A stretch of DNA of 64,000 bases from CAYGYG01 sp964354155 (GCA_964354155.1 CAYGYG010000004.1:62001-126000), one strand, 5' to 3'. Positions 48,478 through 59,040 are shown, counted from the stretch's first letter. A program made the numbers and translations. The notes: generated by a model not told the origin, from the sequence alone.

Positions 48478-50143
48478 GTCATTAAGGATCAGCAGCTTTG
48501 CCCTGATGGAGTCGTTGGAGATTGAATTGGACTCAGGGCTCAACGCGCTGACCGGAGAAACCGGGGCCGGTAAATCCATTATCATTCAAGCCCTCAGCGC
48601 CCTGCTCGGCGAGAAGCTCGACGAGACCGTGATCCGGACCGGCGCCGACGCCGCAGTTGTCGAAGGCCTCTTCGCCGTCAGCGCCGAAATGGCCGCAAAA
48701 CTGCGCCAGGCCGGGCTTGACGTTACCGACGAACTCGTAATCAAGCGGCGCATCGGCCGCTCGAAAAAGTCGACCGCCTATATGAACAACAGCCTGGTCG
48801 CGCAAAATGACCTCAAGACCGCCGGCGAACAACTCGTCGATCTCCATGGCCAGCATGAACACCAGTCGCTGCTCAAGGTCGCCAATCATGTCGATCTCCT
48901 CGACAGTTTTGCCGGGCTGGAAGCCGACCGAAGAGCATTCGGCTCGGCCCTCCAGCAATACCGGATGGCGACGCGCGAGCTCGATAGTGCAACGAAGGGC
49001 TTCGACGAGGTCAAGAATCGGACCGACCTTCTCGCTTTCCAGGCGGCGGAAATCGAAAAAGCCCGGATCGAACCGCTCGAGGACGAGGCCTTGCGCCGGG
49101 AAAAAGCCCAGCTTGATTCTGCGGAAAAACGCAAACAGCTGGCCGACCAGTTGTCGCGCCTTCTCGGTGACGACGAGAACTCCCTGCTCGAACGCCTCGA
49201 ACCAGTCCTCAAAGGGCTTCCCGAACTGGTTCGTCTTGACCCGGCACTGGACCACCTGGGCAGCGAGGTTGATAAGGCCCGGGCCGAGCTCGATGATGTC
49301 TATCGCTCGGTGCGCAGCTATCGCGATCATGTTGACTTCGCCCCCGAGCAGCTCGAGCAAGTCGTTGAGCGACTCGACCTCATCGCCCGGCTCAAAAAGA
49401 AATACGGCCCGACCATCGAAGCCGTGCAGGGCTTCGCCCGGCAGGCGCGTGAGGAACTCGCCGCGATCAACAATTCCGAGGAGCGCGTATCGGCACTCCG
49501 CGCCCGGGTTGCCCAGGCCCGAACCGAAATGGCGCAGCGGGCCGCGATTCTGTCCGGGAAGCGCACCAACGCCTTCGCCGCCCTGACCCGGGCAATCGAA
49601 GGGCAACTTAAGGAACTGGGTCTTGAAAAGGCGCGCTTCACGGTGGTCAATCGCCCGGAACCGGACCCGGGCGGGTTCCGCGTCAATGACACCGGCATCG
49701 ATAATATCGAATTCTACATCGCCCCCAATCCTGGTGAAGAACCCAAACCGTTGCGGAAAATCGCCTCGGGCGGAGAGATTTCGCGCATCATGCTCGCTTT
49801 GAAAACAGTCCTGGCCGAGAACGACCAGGTGCCGATCATGGTCTTTGATGAGATTGATGTCGGAATCGGCGGCAAGGTGGCCGAAGCGCTGGGCAAAAAA
49901 CTGGCGCACCTCGGGTCGATGCGGCAGATCATCTGTATCACGCATCTTTCTCAGATCGCCAAGTATGCCGACGCGCACTTCCTGGTCAGCAAGGAAGTCA
50001 GGGCACACCGTACCTACACGCGGATCCGGCGTTTGGACCGCCCGGCAAGAACGATGGAAATCGCGCGCATGCTGTCGGGCGAAAGTATCACCGACAAGAC
50101 CATCGCCCATGCACGGGAGCTGCTGAATGGCAAGAGACGCTGA
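48470..50143 (+). CDS. recN: DNA repair protein RecN
   Basis: The 557-residue SMC-like ATPase acts in double-strand-break repair. It has Walker A GETGAGKS (~residues 29-36), long central coiled coils (~150-370), the signature SGGEISRIMLALKTVL (~430) and Walker B IMVFDEIDVGIGGKVAEAL (~453). It overlaps nadK by 8 nt and pgsA by 17 nt. Confidence 0.96.
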   Translation: MLKSLRISSFALMESLEIELDSGLNALTGETGAGKSIIIQALSALLGEKLDETVIRTGADAAVVEGLFAVSAEMAAKLRQAGLDVTDELVIKRRIGRSKKSTAYMNNSLVAQNDLKTAGEQLVDLHGQHEHQSLLKVANHVDLLDSFAGLEADRRAFGSALQQYRMATRELDSATKGFDEVKNRTDLLAFQAAEIEKARIEPLEDEALRREKAQLDSAEKRKQLADQLSRLLGDDENSLLERLEPVLKGLPELVRLDPALDHLGSEVDKARAELDDVYRSVRSYRDHVDFAPEQLEQVVERLDLIARLKKKYGPTIEAVQGFARQAREELAAINNSEERVSALRARVAQARTEMAQRAAILSGKRTNAFAALTRAIEGQLKELGLEKARFTVVNRPEPDPGGFRVNDTGIDNIEFYIAPNPGEEPKPLRKIASGGEISRIMLALKTVLAENDQVPIMVFDEIDVGIGGKVAEALGKKLAHLGSMRQIICITHLSQIAKYADAHFLVSKEVRAHRTYTRIRRLDRPARTMEIARMLSGESITDKTIAHARELLNGKRR

Positions 50144-50663
50144 TCGTCAGATTCTCACCGCGGCCAATTTCGTCAGTGCTTCGCGTTTCGTTCTTCTTCC
50201 GTTCATCGTCTACTGCCTGGCGACCGGTGTTCGTTGGGCCGCCTTGGTTCTGCTGGCCGTCTCCTATTTCACTGACTTGCTCGACGGCTATCTCGCGCGG
50301 AAGATGCACCAGGAGACGTATTGGGGCAGGATCATCGATCCGGTTACCGACAAGGTCAATCTGGCCGCCATCCTCATCACCCTCTATTTTACCGATGCCT
50401 TTCCGCTTTGGTGTGTCCTCGTGGTCGTAGTGCGCGACCTCTGCATTCTCATCGGCAGTCTGGTTCTCATCAAGAGAATCGATGCGGTCTTCCCGTCGAA
50501 CCTGCCCGGGAAAGTCACCGGCTTCGTCTTCGGCGCGCTCGTCATGACTTACATCGCCGGCATCGACTTCATGAAAGTACCCCTCCTCTGGCTCACCGCG
50601 GGGCTCCTCGCGCTTTCGTTTCTTGGCTATCTCCGGGTGTATATCGCCAAAATCAGACGATGA
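50127..50663 (+). CDS. pgsA: CDP-diacylglycerol-glycerol-3-phosphate 3-phosphatidyltransferase
   Basis: The 178-residue integral membrane enzyme makes phosphatidylglycerophosphate. The CDP-alcohol phosphotransferase motif DLLDGYLARKMHQETYWGRIIDPVTDK (DxxDGxxARx8Gx3Dx3D) occurs near residues 50-77 in a typical four- to six-helix protein. Start ATG 50127 overlaps the recN end; its stop overlaps dapF (ATGA). Other CDP-alcohol transferases share the motif, so the exact product is a family-level inference. Confidence 0.88.
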   Translation: MARDADRQILTAANFVSASRFVLLPFIVYCLATGVRWAALVLLAVSYFTDLLDGYLARKMHQETYWGRIIDPVTDKVNLAAILITLYFTDAFPLWCVLVVVVRDLCILIGSLVLIKRIDAVFPSNLPGKVTGFVFGALVMTYIAGIDFMKVPLLWLTAGLLALSFLGYLRVYIAKIRR

Positions 50664-51490
50664 AGCCGATTCCCTACACCAAGATGGAAGGCACGGGCAA
50701 TGATTTTCTGCTCATTGACAACCGCCGCGGTCTTCTCGACCGGGTCAAAATTGGCGATCTCGTCGGTAAGGCCTGTAATCGCCGGTTCGGCATCGGTGCC
50801 GACGGCGTACTCCTGCTCCAGAAAGACAAGGAGACGGACTTTTTCATGAGATACTTCAACCGCGGCGGCGACGAGGCGAGCATGTGTGGCAACGGCGCCC
50901 GCTGTATGGTACGCTTCGCCCGGCGGCTCGGACTGATCAATGATACCTGCCGGTTTAGAACGGCCAGCGGCACTCACCGGGCCGAAATCATCGGCGACTC
51001 AGTGCGTCTCTTCATCGGCCGGGCGTGCATCACCGAAGCCGGCAAGGAAGTCATTCTGGCGGAACAGACCCTGACCGGCGACCTGGTCGATGTGGGCATT
51101 CCCCATTTCGTGATCGCCGGGCACGAAATCGATGCGCTCGACTTCAAGCCGTTGGCCCGCAGAATCAGGTCGGCCCCGGCCTTTGGCCCAGACGGAACGA
51201 ACGTTAACTTCATTGAGATCCTGAAAGCTCAGATGAAGATACGCACTTACGAGCGCGGCGTTGAGAGTGAAACTCTGGCGTGCGGCACCGGATCGATTGC
51301 CGCGGCAATATCGGCGGCAAGCCATGACTTGATTTCCTCGCCGGTGCAAGTTGTTTCGAAAGGCGGTATATTAAAGATATCCTTTAACAGAAGCACTGAA
51401 CCGTCGACAAAACTGGAATACAAAGACATCACATTGGAGGGCCCGGCTCGCTTTATTGCTGACGGAATCTACTACTATGATCAAGGATGA
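50660..51490 (+). CDS. dapF: Diaminopimelate epimerase
   Basis: The start is ATG 50660 (MKPIPYTKMEGTGNDFLLIDNR), inside the pgsA stop; a longer frame further upstream is only read-through of the pgsA region. The 276-residue enzyme interconverts LL- and meso-diaminopimelate for lysine and peptidoglycan. The two active-site cysteines are in MCGNGARC (~75) and ACGTGSIAAA (~211). It is the last gene of the prmC operon and belongs functionally with lysC and lysA. Confidence 0.96.
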   Translation: MKPIPYTKMEGTGNDFLLIDNRRGLLDRVKIGDLVGKACNRRFGIGADGVLLLQKDKETDFFMRYFNRGGDEASMCGNGARCMVRFARRLGLINDTCRFRTASGTHRAEIIGDSVRLFIGRACITEAGKEVILAEQTLTGDLVDVGIPHFVIAGHEIDALDFKPLARRIRSAPAFGPDGTNVNFIEILKAQMKIRTYERGVESETLACGTGSIAAAISAASHDLISSPVQVVSKGGILKISFNRSTEPSTKLEYKDITLEGPARFIADGIYYYDQG

Positions 51491-51511
51491 TCAGGCCCGG
51501 GGGCGCACGGT

Positions 51512-52483
51512 TCAGTCCCGGAAATGCTCGTAGCCGGCTGGTTTCAGCCGTATTCGCTCACGCCCCTCATCGAGAAAAACGCCCCGACCGGATTCAGCGT
51601 GCCCGATCCGAAACAAAGGCGTGTCACCCAGTCTTTCCGGCAGATTGGCCCGGGATGAGAAGAGCAGTTCAAAGTCCTCACCCGCGCCCAGCAGGAATCG
51701 AATCGGATCGGTCTTAATCCGAAGCGCAAGCTTGACCACCTCTTCGTGAACCGGAAGCCGCCCGCGATCGATTACGATCCTCACCCTGCTCTCCTCGGCA
51801 AGATGGTTGACATCAGTCGAGATACCATCTGAGGTGTCAATCATCCCGTGAACATGCCGCTTGACCCTGAGCGCCTCGTCGATCCTGGGGATCGGCCTTA
51901 AGTGTTTCTCGACGGCCGCCCGGAAACCCGCCCTCTTCCATCCCCACCTCAGCGCCTGCCGGCCCGTCTCGCTCAGTCCCGGATACCCGGTAAGATAAAT
52001 GTAGTCCCCGGGCCGGACCGCAGACCGCAACGCCGGTCTGCGGACCCGACCGAGGGCGGCAATGGTTACGGCAAGCACCGGTGCGGCATTCGTGTCGCCG
52101 CCGGCAATCGGGCAGTCAAACTTTCGCGCCAGGTTGCGGGCACCGGCGTAGAAATCCTCGACCTGCCGCACGCGCACGTGCGGCGGCAACATCAAGGATA
52201 CAAGACTGACCAGCGGCCGGGCCGCCATGGCGGCCAAATCGGACAATGTCCCGGCCATCAACCGGTGTCCCAGCGCACGGAAATCAAAATAGTCTAAGTC
52301 GAAATGGATGCCTTCAATAAAGGAATCGATGGTTACGGCGGTGCCGTCCCTGAGCACCAGGCAGTCATCGCCGATACCGACTTTTAGAATTCGGCTTTTT
52401 GTCCTCAGAAGTTTTCGGATGATTTCGATTAAACCCAACTCGCCAATCCGACTGATATTAGAAACTTTCTGATTATTAATCAT
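51512..52483 (-). CDS. thiL: Thiamine-monophosphate kinase
   Basis: The 323-residue enzyme makes thiamine diphosphate from thiamine monophosphate and ATP. VGIGDDCLVL (~residue 37), PIAGGDTNAAPVLAVT, IDTSDGISTDVNHLAEESRVRI and GAGEDFELLFSS (near the end) match the PurM-like ThiL fold. It is convergent with dapF, 21 nt away, and stands alone on its strand; no ribosome-binding site is obvious before the ATG. Confidence 0.94.
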   Translation of the reverse strand: MINNQKVSNISRIGELGLIEIIRKLLRTKSRILKVGIGDDCLVLRDGTAVTIDSFIEGIHFDLDYFDFRALGHRLMAGTLSDLAAMAARPLVSLVSLMLPPHVRVRQVEDFYAGARNLARKFDCPIAGGDTNAAPVLAVTIAALGRVRRPALRSAVRPGDYIYLTGYPGLSETGRQALRWGWKRAGFRAAVEKHLRPIPRIDEALRVKRHVHGMIDTSDGISTDVNHLAEESRVRIVIDRGRLPVHEEVVKLALRIKTDPIRFLLGAGEDFELLFSSRANLPERLGDTPLFRIGHAESGRGVFLDEGRERIRLKPAGYEHFRD

Positions 52484-52605
52484 AAATGTTTTACGTAATT
52501 ACGGACGAACTACCACTTTTAAGTCCTTTAATATTAAGCTTTTATTAAGAAACCTTACACTTTCGGCCTAACCTGAAGTGGTGGCTCGATATCGCTGGCT
52601 TTATG

Positions 52606-55600
52606 CTATTTCAATCTCACTACTTTCCTGCAGCTTAGATATTTACGAGCCTCGAGTTCTACAAAATAGACACCGTTAGCCAGACCTTTAGAGTCCCAAG
52701 TTAATTGATAAACGCCGGCAGCTTGATACGTGTTTTTTAGGGTAGCAACAGCTCGACCAGTGACGTCATATACTCTGATTCTTACTTTACTGGGATGGGC
52801 AAGACCATATTCAATGACAGTCAACCGGTTAAAAGGATTGGGCAGGGCTGGATTCAGATAGAATCGCAATGGAATCTCACCAGCTTCACTTGACTGAACT
52901 CCACTGTTACCAGCAAGGTTTGCTTCTTCAATTCTTTCATACTGCTCCCAGAGAATCCGGTGGCAATAGACTTTTCCGCCAGAAATCTTTCCAAAGGTTA
53001 TCGTTGCTTCTTTGTCATGGCTAACTGCTGCCGGCACCCAGAAGTCAAAACGATTTAGACCGGGATTTAACTTTAAGTTCCGATGCATTATGCCGTCAAC
53101 CTCGAGCCTCACCCGCCAGCCACCTTTTTCGGTCTCAGAAATATCTGACGTTTCTTTGATTTCGTCAGCACGAAAGACAGCCTCGTTTTCTTTGTCATTG
53201 CGAGAGACCGAAGGGAGCGAAGCAATCTCGTCTATAATCATACTGTTTCCATTTCCCGCCTTATCCGCTGGACAATATAGCTCAACAATCAGCTTACACT
53301 TGGCAACCGAGTCAACATAAGGCAAGAAATAAACAAGACTATCGCCATAATCCACTTTCAGAGAATCAACCACCATTCCACCCTCACGATAAACGGTAAA
53401 AGGTGTTGAATCACCCAATTGTAGGTAGTAATAGGGAATCGAAACCCCGGCAACCGGTTCTTGTCTTAATCTGCATTCTAAGGTCATGGTGTTGGATACT
53501 TTTGTCCAGATGCTGAAGAAGTATGCATTACCTGCATCCCGCCAGACCTCGCTGTGCGGAAACACCGAGGTGTAATCAGGACCACTCAATGCCTCAATAC
53601 TTCCCCACGTATTCTCGACGCCATGCCATAATCTGCCTAGGACCTGAATTTTTTCACCATTCTCTTCCTGCCACAGGACATGGTTTTTTCTTACCGTTGG
53701 ATTTTTGGCGCTCAATTCGCAAAATCGGACAGTATCGGTTATGATCCAATCAGCCTGGCCAATGTAGCCTAAGTCTCTTAAATAAATTGCATAGCCATTT
53801 ACTTTCTCTTGCCAGACAACACTCACATTACCGCCATAACAATCAATGGATGGGTTGAGCGACGAGTCGGGTGAGTTTGAGATATTAGATCTGGTCCACT
53901 GGTTAGTGGCCTTTGAGGCAAAGTAGATATCATCAGGCGGAATTGGCGGGTATATTATTGAATCTCCGGGTGGTCGTTCCCAGACAATGTGCGGTATTCG
54001 GTTGAAATCTAAGGCAAGTGATGGACAGAGAGGTATTGGTTCTGGCTCGCCAGGGGGCAAAGGAACTATTGAAGTTGTAACCCATCGATCAACAATCTCC
54101 ATTGTCCGTTCCCCTGGTCGATCAAAGGGAAATTTCCAGTAGAGTATATGATATTGAATTTCAGATGGCCAGAGATTTGATCTCATCCGCGAAACCAGAT
54201 GGATTGTGTCGCTCATAAAGCCGATACTCGGTGGTGAATATGCCTTAGGAAAGATGCGCGGCGGCCAGATGTATCGAATTATAGTACAGGGTGGTGCCCA
54301 GTAACCAAGCGAATCTCGGTAAGAATATAGAAGATACTCTCGCCCCTCTTCAAGCCAGGCAATCCCAGATTTTTTACCATCTTCGCTTATTGCTAAGCCT
54401 GGATATTTACCCTCCCCGGCCCATTCTTCCTGCCAGGTCTGGCCATTGTTAGTTGATTTTGAGTAATAGATTGAAATTGGTATTGTATCACCAGGCGACC
54501 GGTAGTCAAGATATGATAGGTGCAGACTGCCGTCGTTGTCTCTCAACACCTTGTGAGAATTATTTGTTGCGGTCAAAGGGGTAGGCCAGGATTGAGTGTA
54601 GACTTTCTTGAAAAGTGCATCACTGCCAAAAGGTTCTTGGTATCTTGTCCAGAGAACATGGAGCCAGTTTTGGTCTTGAGATAGGGCAGCCTGGGGAAAC
54701 AAGTGGAGCGCGGTTGTCGGTGGGGAGATTCTTATGCGCGGGCCCCACTCATCACCATGCCGTGCTCGACAGTAAATCTGATTGTCCCTTTGAAAAATAT
54801 AAACTCTGTTGGCAAGATTTTGAGGATAACCATGCTCCCCTGAGGGTAAAGGGGGTTCAACCTGTTCAGAGGTTAGTTCATCATATCGCTGGGAGAGCTT
54901 GTTCCACTTGAGAACAACATTGTACAGGCTCTTGCTGTTGTATTCCTTAACCGCAAGATATACATAATGTCGATCACTAGATAGGGAGGGATACTGGAAG
55001 TCACCATAAACGAATGCTTCTGTCCATACTGAAGACGGTGCGAGCCCCCGGTAATAGACATACAGGATGCCTGTGCCTGTCTGCTTACTGCCAAAGGCAA
55101 CGACCAATCGCCCGCCCCTATTGAGTGTGTCAGCAACAATTGCCGGTGGACAGGGGTCATCAAAAGAACGATTGAATTCATAATACCGCACCTCCGGTCC
55201 AGTCCAGTAAAGGCCCTTACTCACAACACGAATCCGCCACTTGTTGAATGGCTCGTCATAACGGTTTATAACCATAAATACGCTGTCATTGGCAATTGCA
55301 ATTGACAGGGGGCATACAAGCGGATGTGTGATACTTGTAGACGCCGTGAACGTACTGAGTTCGGATATCTTCCATTGGCCATCTTGTCTGAAAGTATGGT
55401 TGTAAGTAATCATCCACGCCGCCTTCAGGCGTTTATATCCCCAGACGATATATGGGTTATTATTAGCATCTATAGTTATGACCGGGAAGAGTGGCTCTTG
55501 TGAGAGTGGAAAAATAGAAGCATCAATCAAGGGATAAGGCGCTGAAAAGCTGATTCCGCCATCAGTTGAGTATCGATAGTATCCTTGATATGCATCTTCA

Positions 55601-58110
55601 CTCATCTTCACCGAATAGACTAGATGAATTGTCCCATCCGAACCTATTGCCACTCGACTGCCATTATTGAACGGCGTCATAAGACTGTCCCAGGAAGTAG
55701 CTACGCCTCCGATCGACATTGAAACTTCATTTGAGAAATCTGAATATTCAGTTCCCTTATAAGCACGGACTCTATATCGATAGAGGATGCCCGTCTCAAG
55801 ATTCTGGTCGGTAAACTCTTGCACATTGGCTTGCTCTATTGTCTTATGGAGAACAAATCCACCAGCTTCTAGTGCCCGCCAAATCTCAAAACCATCCTCA
55901 CGTTGAGAATTGTCAGTCCAGTGAAGCCGGATATTGGAAAGCGCTACAGGCTCAAGCCAGAGGGCAGTAGGCGAAGCTACTCCTGCTGCCATAGCATCAT
56001 CGACGTTTGAATAATCTGAGTAGTATTCCTGCGCCCACGCCTGAACCCTGTACCAATATCGTCGTTCTACAACCACATTATAGTCGTTAAACTGAGTTAT
56101 GTTTTGGGTAACACTATCGTATAAATAGAATGTTGTGCCGTTAGTACTTCTCTCAATTCTGAATTTCAATTCATTGCCTGAATTGTCAACCCATGTGAGT
56201 TTAATGTTACCTGGGAGGGCTGTGGCTTGAAGACTTGTTGGTGCATTTATTGGCTTTCGACCAAGAACGGAATATTCATTTGCATACTGATACGGATTTG
56301 CTGGTGCCCATTTGTTAATTGGTTGACCCACTGCATCATACTTGATATAATAAAAATATGTCCGCAGGGTCATAGTATAATTTGTTACATCTCTATAAAG
56401 GTATTCTGTGCAATCGTTCGGGTTTGCCTGTGAGTAACCTGTAAAATTGAACCATCCCCACGGTGGCTCAGCGTACGGTGTTGCAAAAGTAACCGTCTGT
56501 TCAACTTTATATACATCACAACGATACGAGCCTGCTGCCATCTCGGGTCGTGCTCTGTTCACAAAAGAACGCCAAACATCACTTGCTATTAATGTGGGCG
56601 ATGAAGCATAGGCTTTTGTCAACTCATAAGGCAGAATAACATGTTTAATAGCATTGCCAGCATCTATACGGCCATAACCATAAAGGGGATCCCAACCGGG
56701 AGCACCAAGATCCCTAGCAAATATCTTTATAATCCGCTCAACATCAAAGTGTTCTAAATTTGAATTGGCAGAAAAGAGCAAGCCAGCTAAGCCAGCAACA
56801 TGAGGACAGGATGCAGAAGTACCGCTAAAGGAAGAATAATAGTCACCCGGCCCATAACCCCCCGAGCCTCTATTATCAGTGGTGTAGATACCACTCAAAC
56901 CTTCATCGCGAGTCGGTGCGGCAATATCTAAGTTATATCCATAATTGCCATGGCTGTATTTCTCATCATTGTAGTTTGTGCCGCCAACCGCCATAGCAAA
57001 CTCGTCAGCGGACGGATAGCGAAGATAAGTATTCTCGTTTCCAGAAGAGAAGAGAACTAAACTCCCATGATCAAATGCATATTTAATACCTTCGTGAACA
57101 GGAGTCCTATAAGAGTAACCCAAATAACCCCAACTATTACTAAGCACTTTTGCACCTTCGTTTGTCGCCCATTCCAAACAATATTTTATATCATCATCAG
57201 ATACCCAACGTGTCCCAATTCTTATAGGCATAATTCTGCAACCGCCAGAGACACCCCATCCCCCTGCTATTCCGGCTACACCTTGATTATTATGTGTGAT
57301 AGCGGCTGCAATACCCGCACAGCACGTGCCATGACCATCCTCAGGTTTACACTGTGGTACATAATCAATATCTACCGCATCATATCCAACTACAATTGCA
57401 TTTTTCAGATCAGGATGATCTAAATCTGCACCCAGATCGAAAATCGCAACTTTAATTGCCGAACTGCCTGTCCCATAGTCCCAGGCTGAAGGCATTCCGA
57501 TTTTGGCCAATGCCCATTGGTTAGAATAATAACCATCATCCGGTTCTCTATGCAGCTCAATCCTGCTAATAAAATTGGGGCAAGCATAAGTAACTTTTTT
57601 TTCTTCGGTTAATATGTTCGCAATTTCCAGAGCATTTAATTGGCCATTCCTATGAGTTTTTAGAACTCGGTATCCGTCATCAAAAGGGTCCTGTCGTATT
57701 GATTCTACTTGATACTGTCTTTCAATTCTATCCATTGGGTATGCGAGGTCTGACTTGATAACTAACTCATTCGTAAGAATCAAAGAATCATTCTGAGTTG
57801 CATGTAGCATAAAATCTGTGAATTCCACCTGTGGAAGTAAGGATAATTGGTCTAACAAAGTCTGTGCTTTTGTCGTGTCGACTTCTATAATCGTCACTTC
57901 GTATCTTTCAATGTTATACCAAGATCTTATCCCCGGCTTGGACTGTAAAATATCCTCCTTGTCATCAGTTGTCACACCTTTTTGCCAGTTAACCGAAATC
58001 CTATCTTTATAAGGGTGGAGATATATCTTTTCTCCACCCCCATAATAATACAGCTCGTTACCTTCAATTGAAGCCATAAACAGTATGGCCAACAACGATA
58101 GTATCTTCAT
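52606..58110 (-). CDS. Giant subtilisin-like (S8) protease with T9SS sorting domain
   Basis: The 1834-residue protein has a signal peptide and propeptide region (~1-165). The S8 domain (~185-490) has the catalytic triad: Asp in FDLGADLDHPDL (~223), His in DGHGTCCAGIA (~259) and Ser in SGTSASCPHVAG (~428). Two or more fibronectin-III modules follow (~640-840), then a long BNR/Asp-box-like propeller region (YRYSTDGGISF, YYSKSTNNGQTW) and beta sandwiches. The T9SS sorting domain ends the protein (LNPALPNPFNRL, RVYDVTGRAVATL, GVYFVELEARKYLSCRKVVRLK). It is probably a surface or secreted protease. A RNDK-containing stretch at 53191-53232 looks like a captured repeat. The upstream propeller gene is 15 nt away. 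Confidence 0.9.
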   Translation of the reverse strand: MKILSLLAILFMASIEGNELYYYGGGEKIYLHPYKDRISVNWQKGVTTDDKEDILQSKPGIRSWYNIERYEVTIIEVDTTKAQTLLDQLSLLPQVEFTDFMLHATQNDSLILTNELVIKSDLAYPMDRIERQYQVESIRQDPFDDGYRVLKTHRNGQLNALEIANILTEEKKVTYACPNFISRIELHREPDDGYYSNQWALAKIGMPSAWDYGTGSSAIKVAIFDLGADLDHPDLKNAIVVGYDAVDIDYVPQCKPEDGHGTCCAGIAAAITHNNQGVAGIAGGWGVSGGCRIMPIRIGTRWVSDDDIKYCLEWATNEGAKVLSNSWGYLGYSYRTPVHEGIKYAFDHGSLVLFSSGNENTYLRYPSADEFAMAVGGTNYNDEKYSHGNYGYNLDIAAPTRDEGLSGIYTTDNRGSGGYGPGDYYSSFSGTSASCPHVAGLAGLLFSANSNLEHFDVERIIKIFARDLGAPGWDPLYGYGRIDAGNAIKHVILPYELTKAYASSPTLIASDVWRSFVNRARPEMAAGSYRCDVYKVEQTVTFATPYAEPPWGWFNFTGYSQANPNDCTEYLYRDVTNYTMTLRTYFYYIKYDAVGQPINKWAPANPYQYANEYSVLGRKPINAPTSLQATALPGNIKLTWVDNSGNELKFRIERSTNGTTFYLYDSVTQNITQFNDYNVVVERRYWYRVQAWAQEYYSDYSNVDDAMAAGVASPTALWLEPVALSNIRLHWTDNSQREDGFEIWRALEAGGFVLHKTIEQANVQEFTDQNLETGILYRYRVRAYKGTEYSDFSNEVSMSIGGVATSWDSLMTPFNNGSRVAIGSDGTIHLVYSVKMSEDAYQGYYRYSTDGGISFSAPYPLIDASIFPLSQEPLFPVITIDANNNPYIVWGYKRLKAAWMITYNHTFRQDGQWKISELSTFTASTSITHPLVCPLSIAIANDSVFMVINRYDEPFNKWRIRVVSKGLYWTGPEVRYYEFNRSFDDPCPPAIVADTLNRGGRLVVAFGSKQTGTGILYVYYRGLAPSSVWTEAFVYGDFQYPSLSSDRHYVYLAVKEYNSKSLYNVVLKWNKLSQRYDELTSEQVEPPLPSGEHGYPQNLANRVYIFQRDNQIYCRARHGDEWGPRIRISPPTTALHLFPQAALSQDQNWLHVLWTRYQEPFGSDALFKKVYTQSWPTPLTATNNSHKVLRDNDGSLHLSYLDYRSPGDTIPISIYYSKSTNNGQTWQEEWAGEGKYPGLAISEDGKKSGIAWLEEGREYLLYSYRDSLGYWAPPCTIIRYIWPPRIFPKAYSPPSIGFMSDTIHLVSRMRSNLWPSEIQYHILYWKFPFDRPGERTMEIVDRWVTTSIVPLPPGEPEPIPLCPSLALDFNRIPHIVWERPPGDSIIYPPIPPDDIYFASKATNQWTRSNISNSPDSSLNPSIDCYGGNVSVVWQEKVNGYAIYLRDLGYIGQADWIITDTVRFCELSAKNPTVRKNHVLWQEENGEKIQVLGRLWHGVENTWGSIEALSGPDYTSVFPHSEVWRDAGNAYFFSIWTKVSNTMTLECRLRQEPVAGVSIPYYYLQLGDSTPFTVYREGGMVVDSLKVDYGDSLVYFLPYVDSVAKCKLIVELYCPADKAGNGNSMIIDEIASLPSVSRNDKENEAVFRADEIKETSDISETEKGGWRVRLEVDGIMHRNLKLNPGLNRFDFWVPAAVSHDKEATITFGKISGGKVYCHRILWEQYERIEEANLAGNSGVQSSEAGEIPLRFYLNPALPNPFNRLTVIEYGLAHPSKVRIRVYDVTGRAVATLKNTYQAAGVYQLTWDSKGLANGVYFVELEARKYLSCRKVVRLK

Positions 58111-58125
58111 GCTTGAGTCCTTTCT

Positions 58126-59040
58126 TTATTGTTTGCCAGTTAATTGCTTCTTATTTTTACCATCTGCATCCATAATCCACAGATGACCTATGAGGTCAAT
58201 TCTATGTTCGTCCTCAAACCATTCAACATGTGCATATACTATTTTATGACCATCGGGTGACCACGCAGGCTCACATGACATATATCCATTATCACTTTCA
58301 GGTTCAGATGTCAATTGAACCTTGTTTGTGCCGTTAGTATTAATTGAAAAAATGTTGTAATATTTCTTAGTTTCGCTGACATATGCCGTTTTTGAACCAT
58401 CGGGTGACAAGACAGGCCTATCATCGTCCACTTGATTATTAGTTAATCTTACACTATTATTTCCAGAAGAATCCATGATAAAAATTTCTGGGAAGGTCAC
58501 ACCAGCAACATATCTAATATGAACCAACCTTTCTCCTGATGATGACCAATCTGGCTCACGACCTCCACCGAGATGTTTTGCAGAATTGTCATCTAAATTA
58601 AGAATCCAAATCCCGAATGAGTCAAAACCTGCAGTGTGATATGAAAAATCAAAGGCGATACGCTTTCCATTCGGATGCCAATCTGGGAAGAAACAAGCGC
58701 CCCATGTCGTCAACTGCTTAATCTCTTTTGTCTCAATATTTATCTTATACACATCACGAGCCCAGACATAGACTATCCATTTGCCGTCGGGTGCCCAATC
58801 AGGCGACCACCCATAAGTTAGGTTTATGACATTTTCTGTTTCTAGTTCCAATAGGCAGATTCTACTAATATCATTATTATCAACATATGCAATAAATTTA
58901 CCGTCAAGTGAAAAGACCGGCTCACGCTCGCCCAACTCGATGATAGGTCTTTCGATCTCTGGAGGCTTTCGACACCCTAAAATAAGCAAAACTAGTCCTG
59001 TCAGGAAAATGTCGAATAACACGAAAATCTTCTGCCTCAT
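58126..59040 (-). CDS. TolB-like WD40/PD40 beta-propeller lipoprotein
   Basis: The 304-residue protein has a lipoprotein-type signal (FLTGLVLLILGC, Cys ~23) and six to seven repeats of the PD40 kind: VFSLDGKFIAYVDN, WSPDWAPDGKWIVYVW, FPDWHPNGKRIAFDF, EPDWSSSGERLVHIR, RPVLSPDGSKTAYVS, EPAWSPDGHKIVYAH. This is the TolB C-terminal propeller fold. It may bind proteins or peptides at the cell surface or in the periplasm. The protease gene follows after 15 nt, suggesting joint action. A TGAGGA ribosome-binding site precedes the ATG. Confidence 0.82.
   Translation of the reverse strand: MRQKIFVLFDIFLTGLVLLILGCRKPPEIERPIIELGEREPVFSLDGKFIAYVDNNDISRICLLELETENVINLTYGWSPDWAPDGKWIVYVWARDVYKINIETKEIKQLTTWGACFFPDWHPNGKRIAFDFSYHTAGFDSFGIWILNLDDNSAKHLGGGREPDWSSSGERLVHIRYVAGVTFPEIFIMDSSGNNSVRLTNNQVDDDRPVLSPDGSKTAYVSETKKYYNIFSINTNGTNKVQLTSEPESDNGYMSCEPAWSPDGHKIVYAHVEWFEDEHRIDLIGHLWIMDADGKNKKQLTGKQ

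Noticed and set aside
48533..50110. 525-codon leftward frame opposite recN
   Set aside because: The RecN Walker and signature motifs on the plus strand show this is an antisense shadow of G+C-rich codons.
50321..50659. Extended N-terminus of dapF reaching back to 50321
   Set aside because: The added 113 residues are an out-of-phase reading of pgsA; the true start overlaps the pgsA stop by ATGA.
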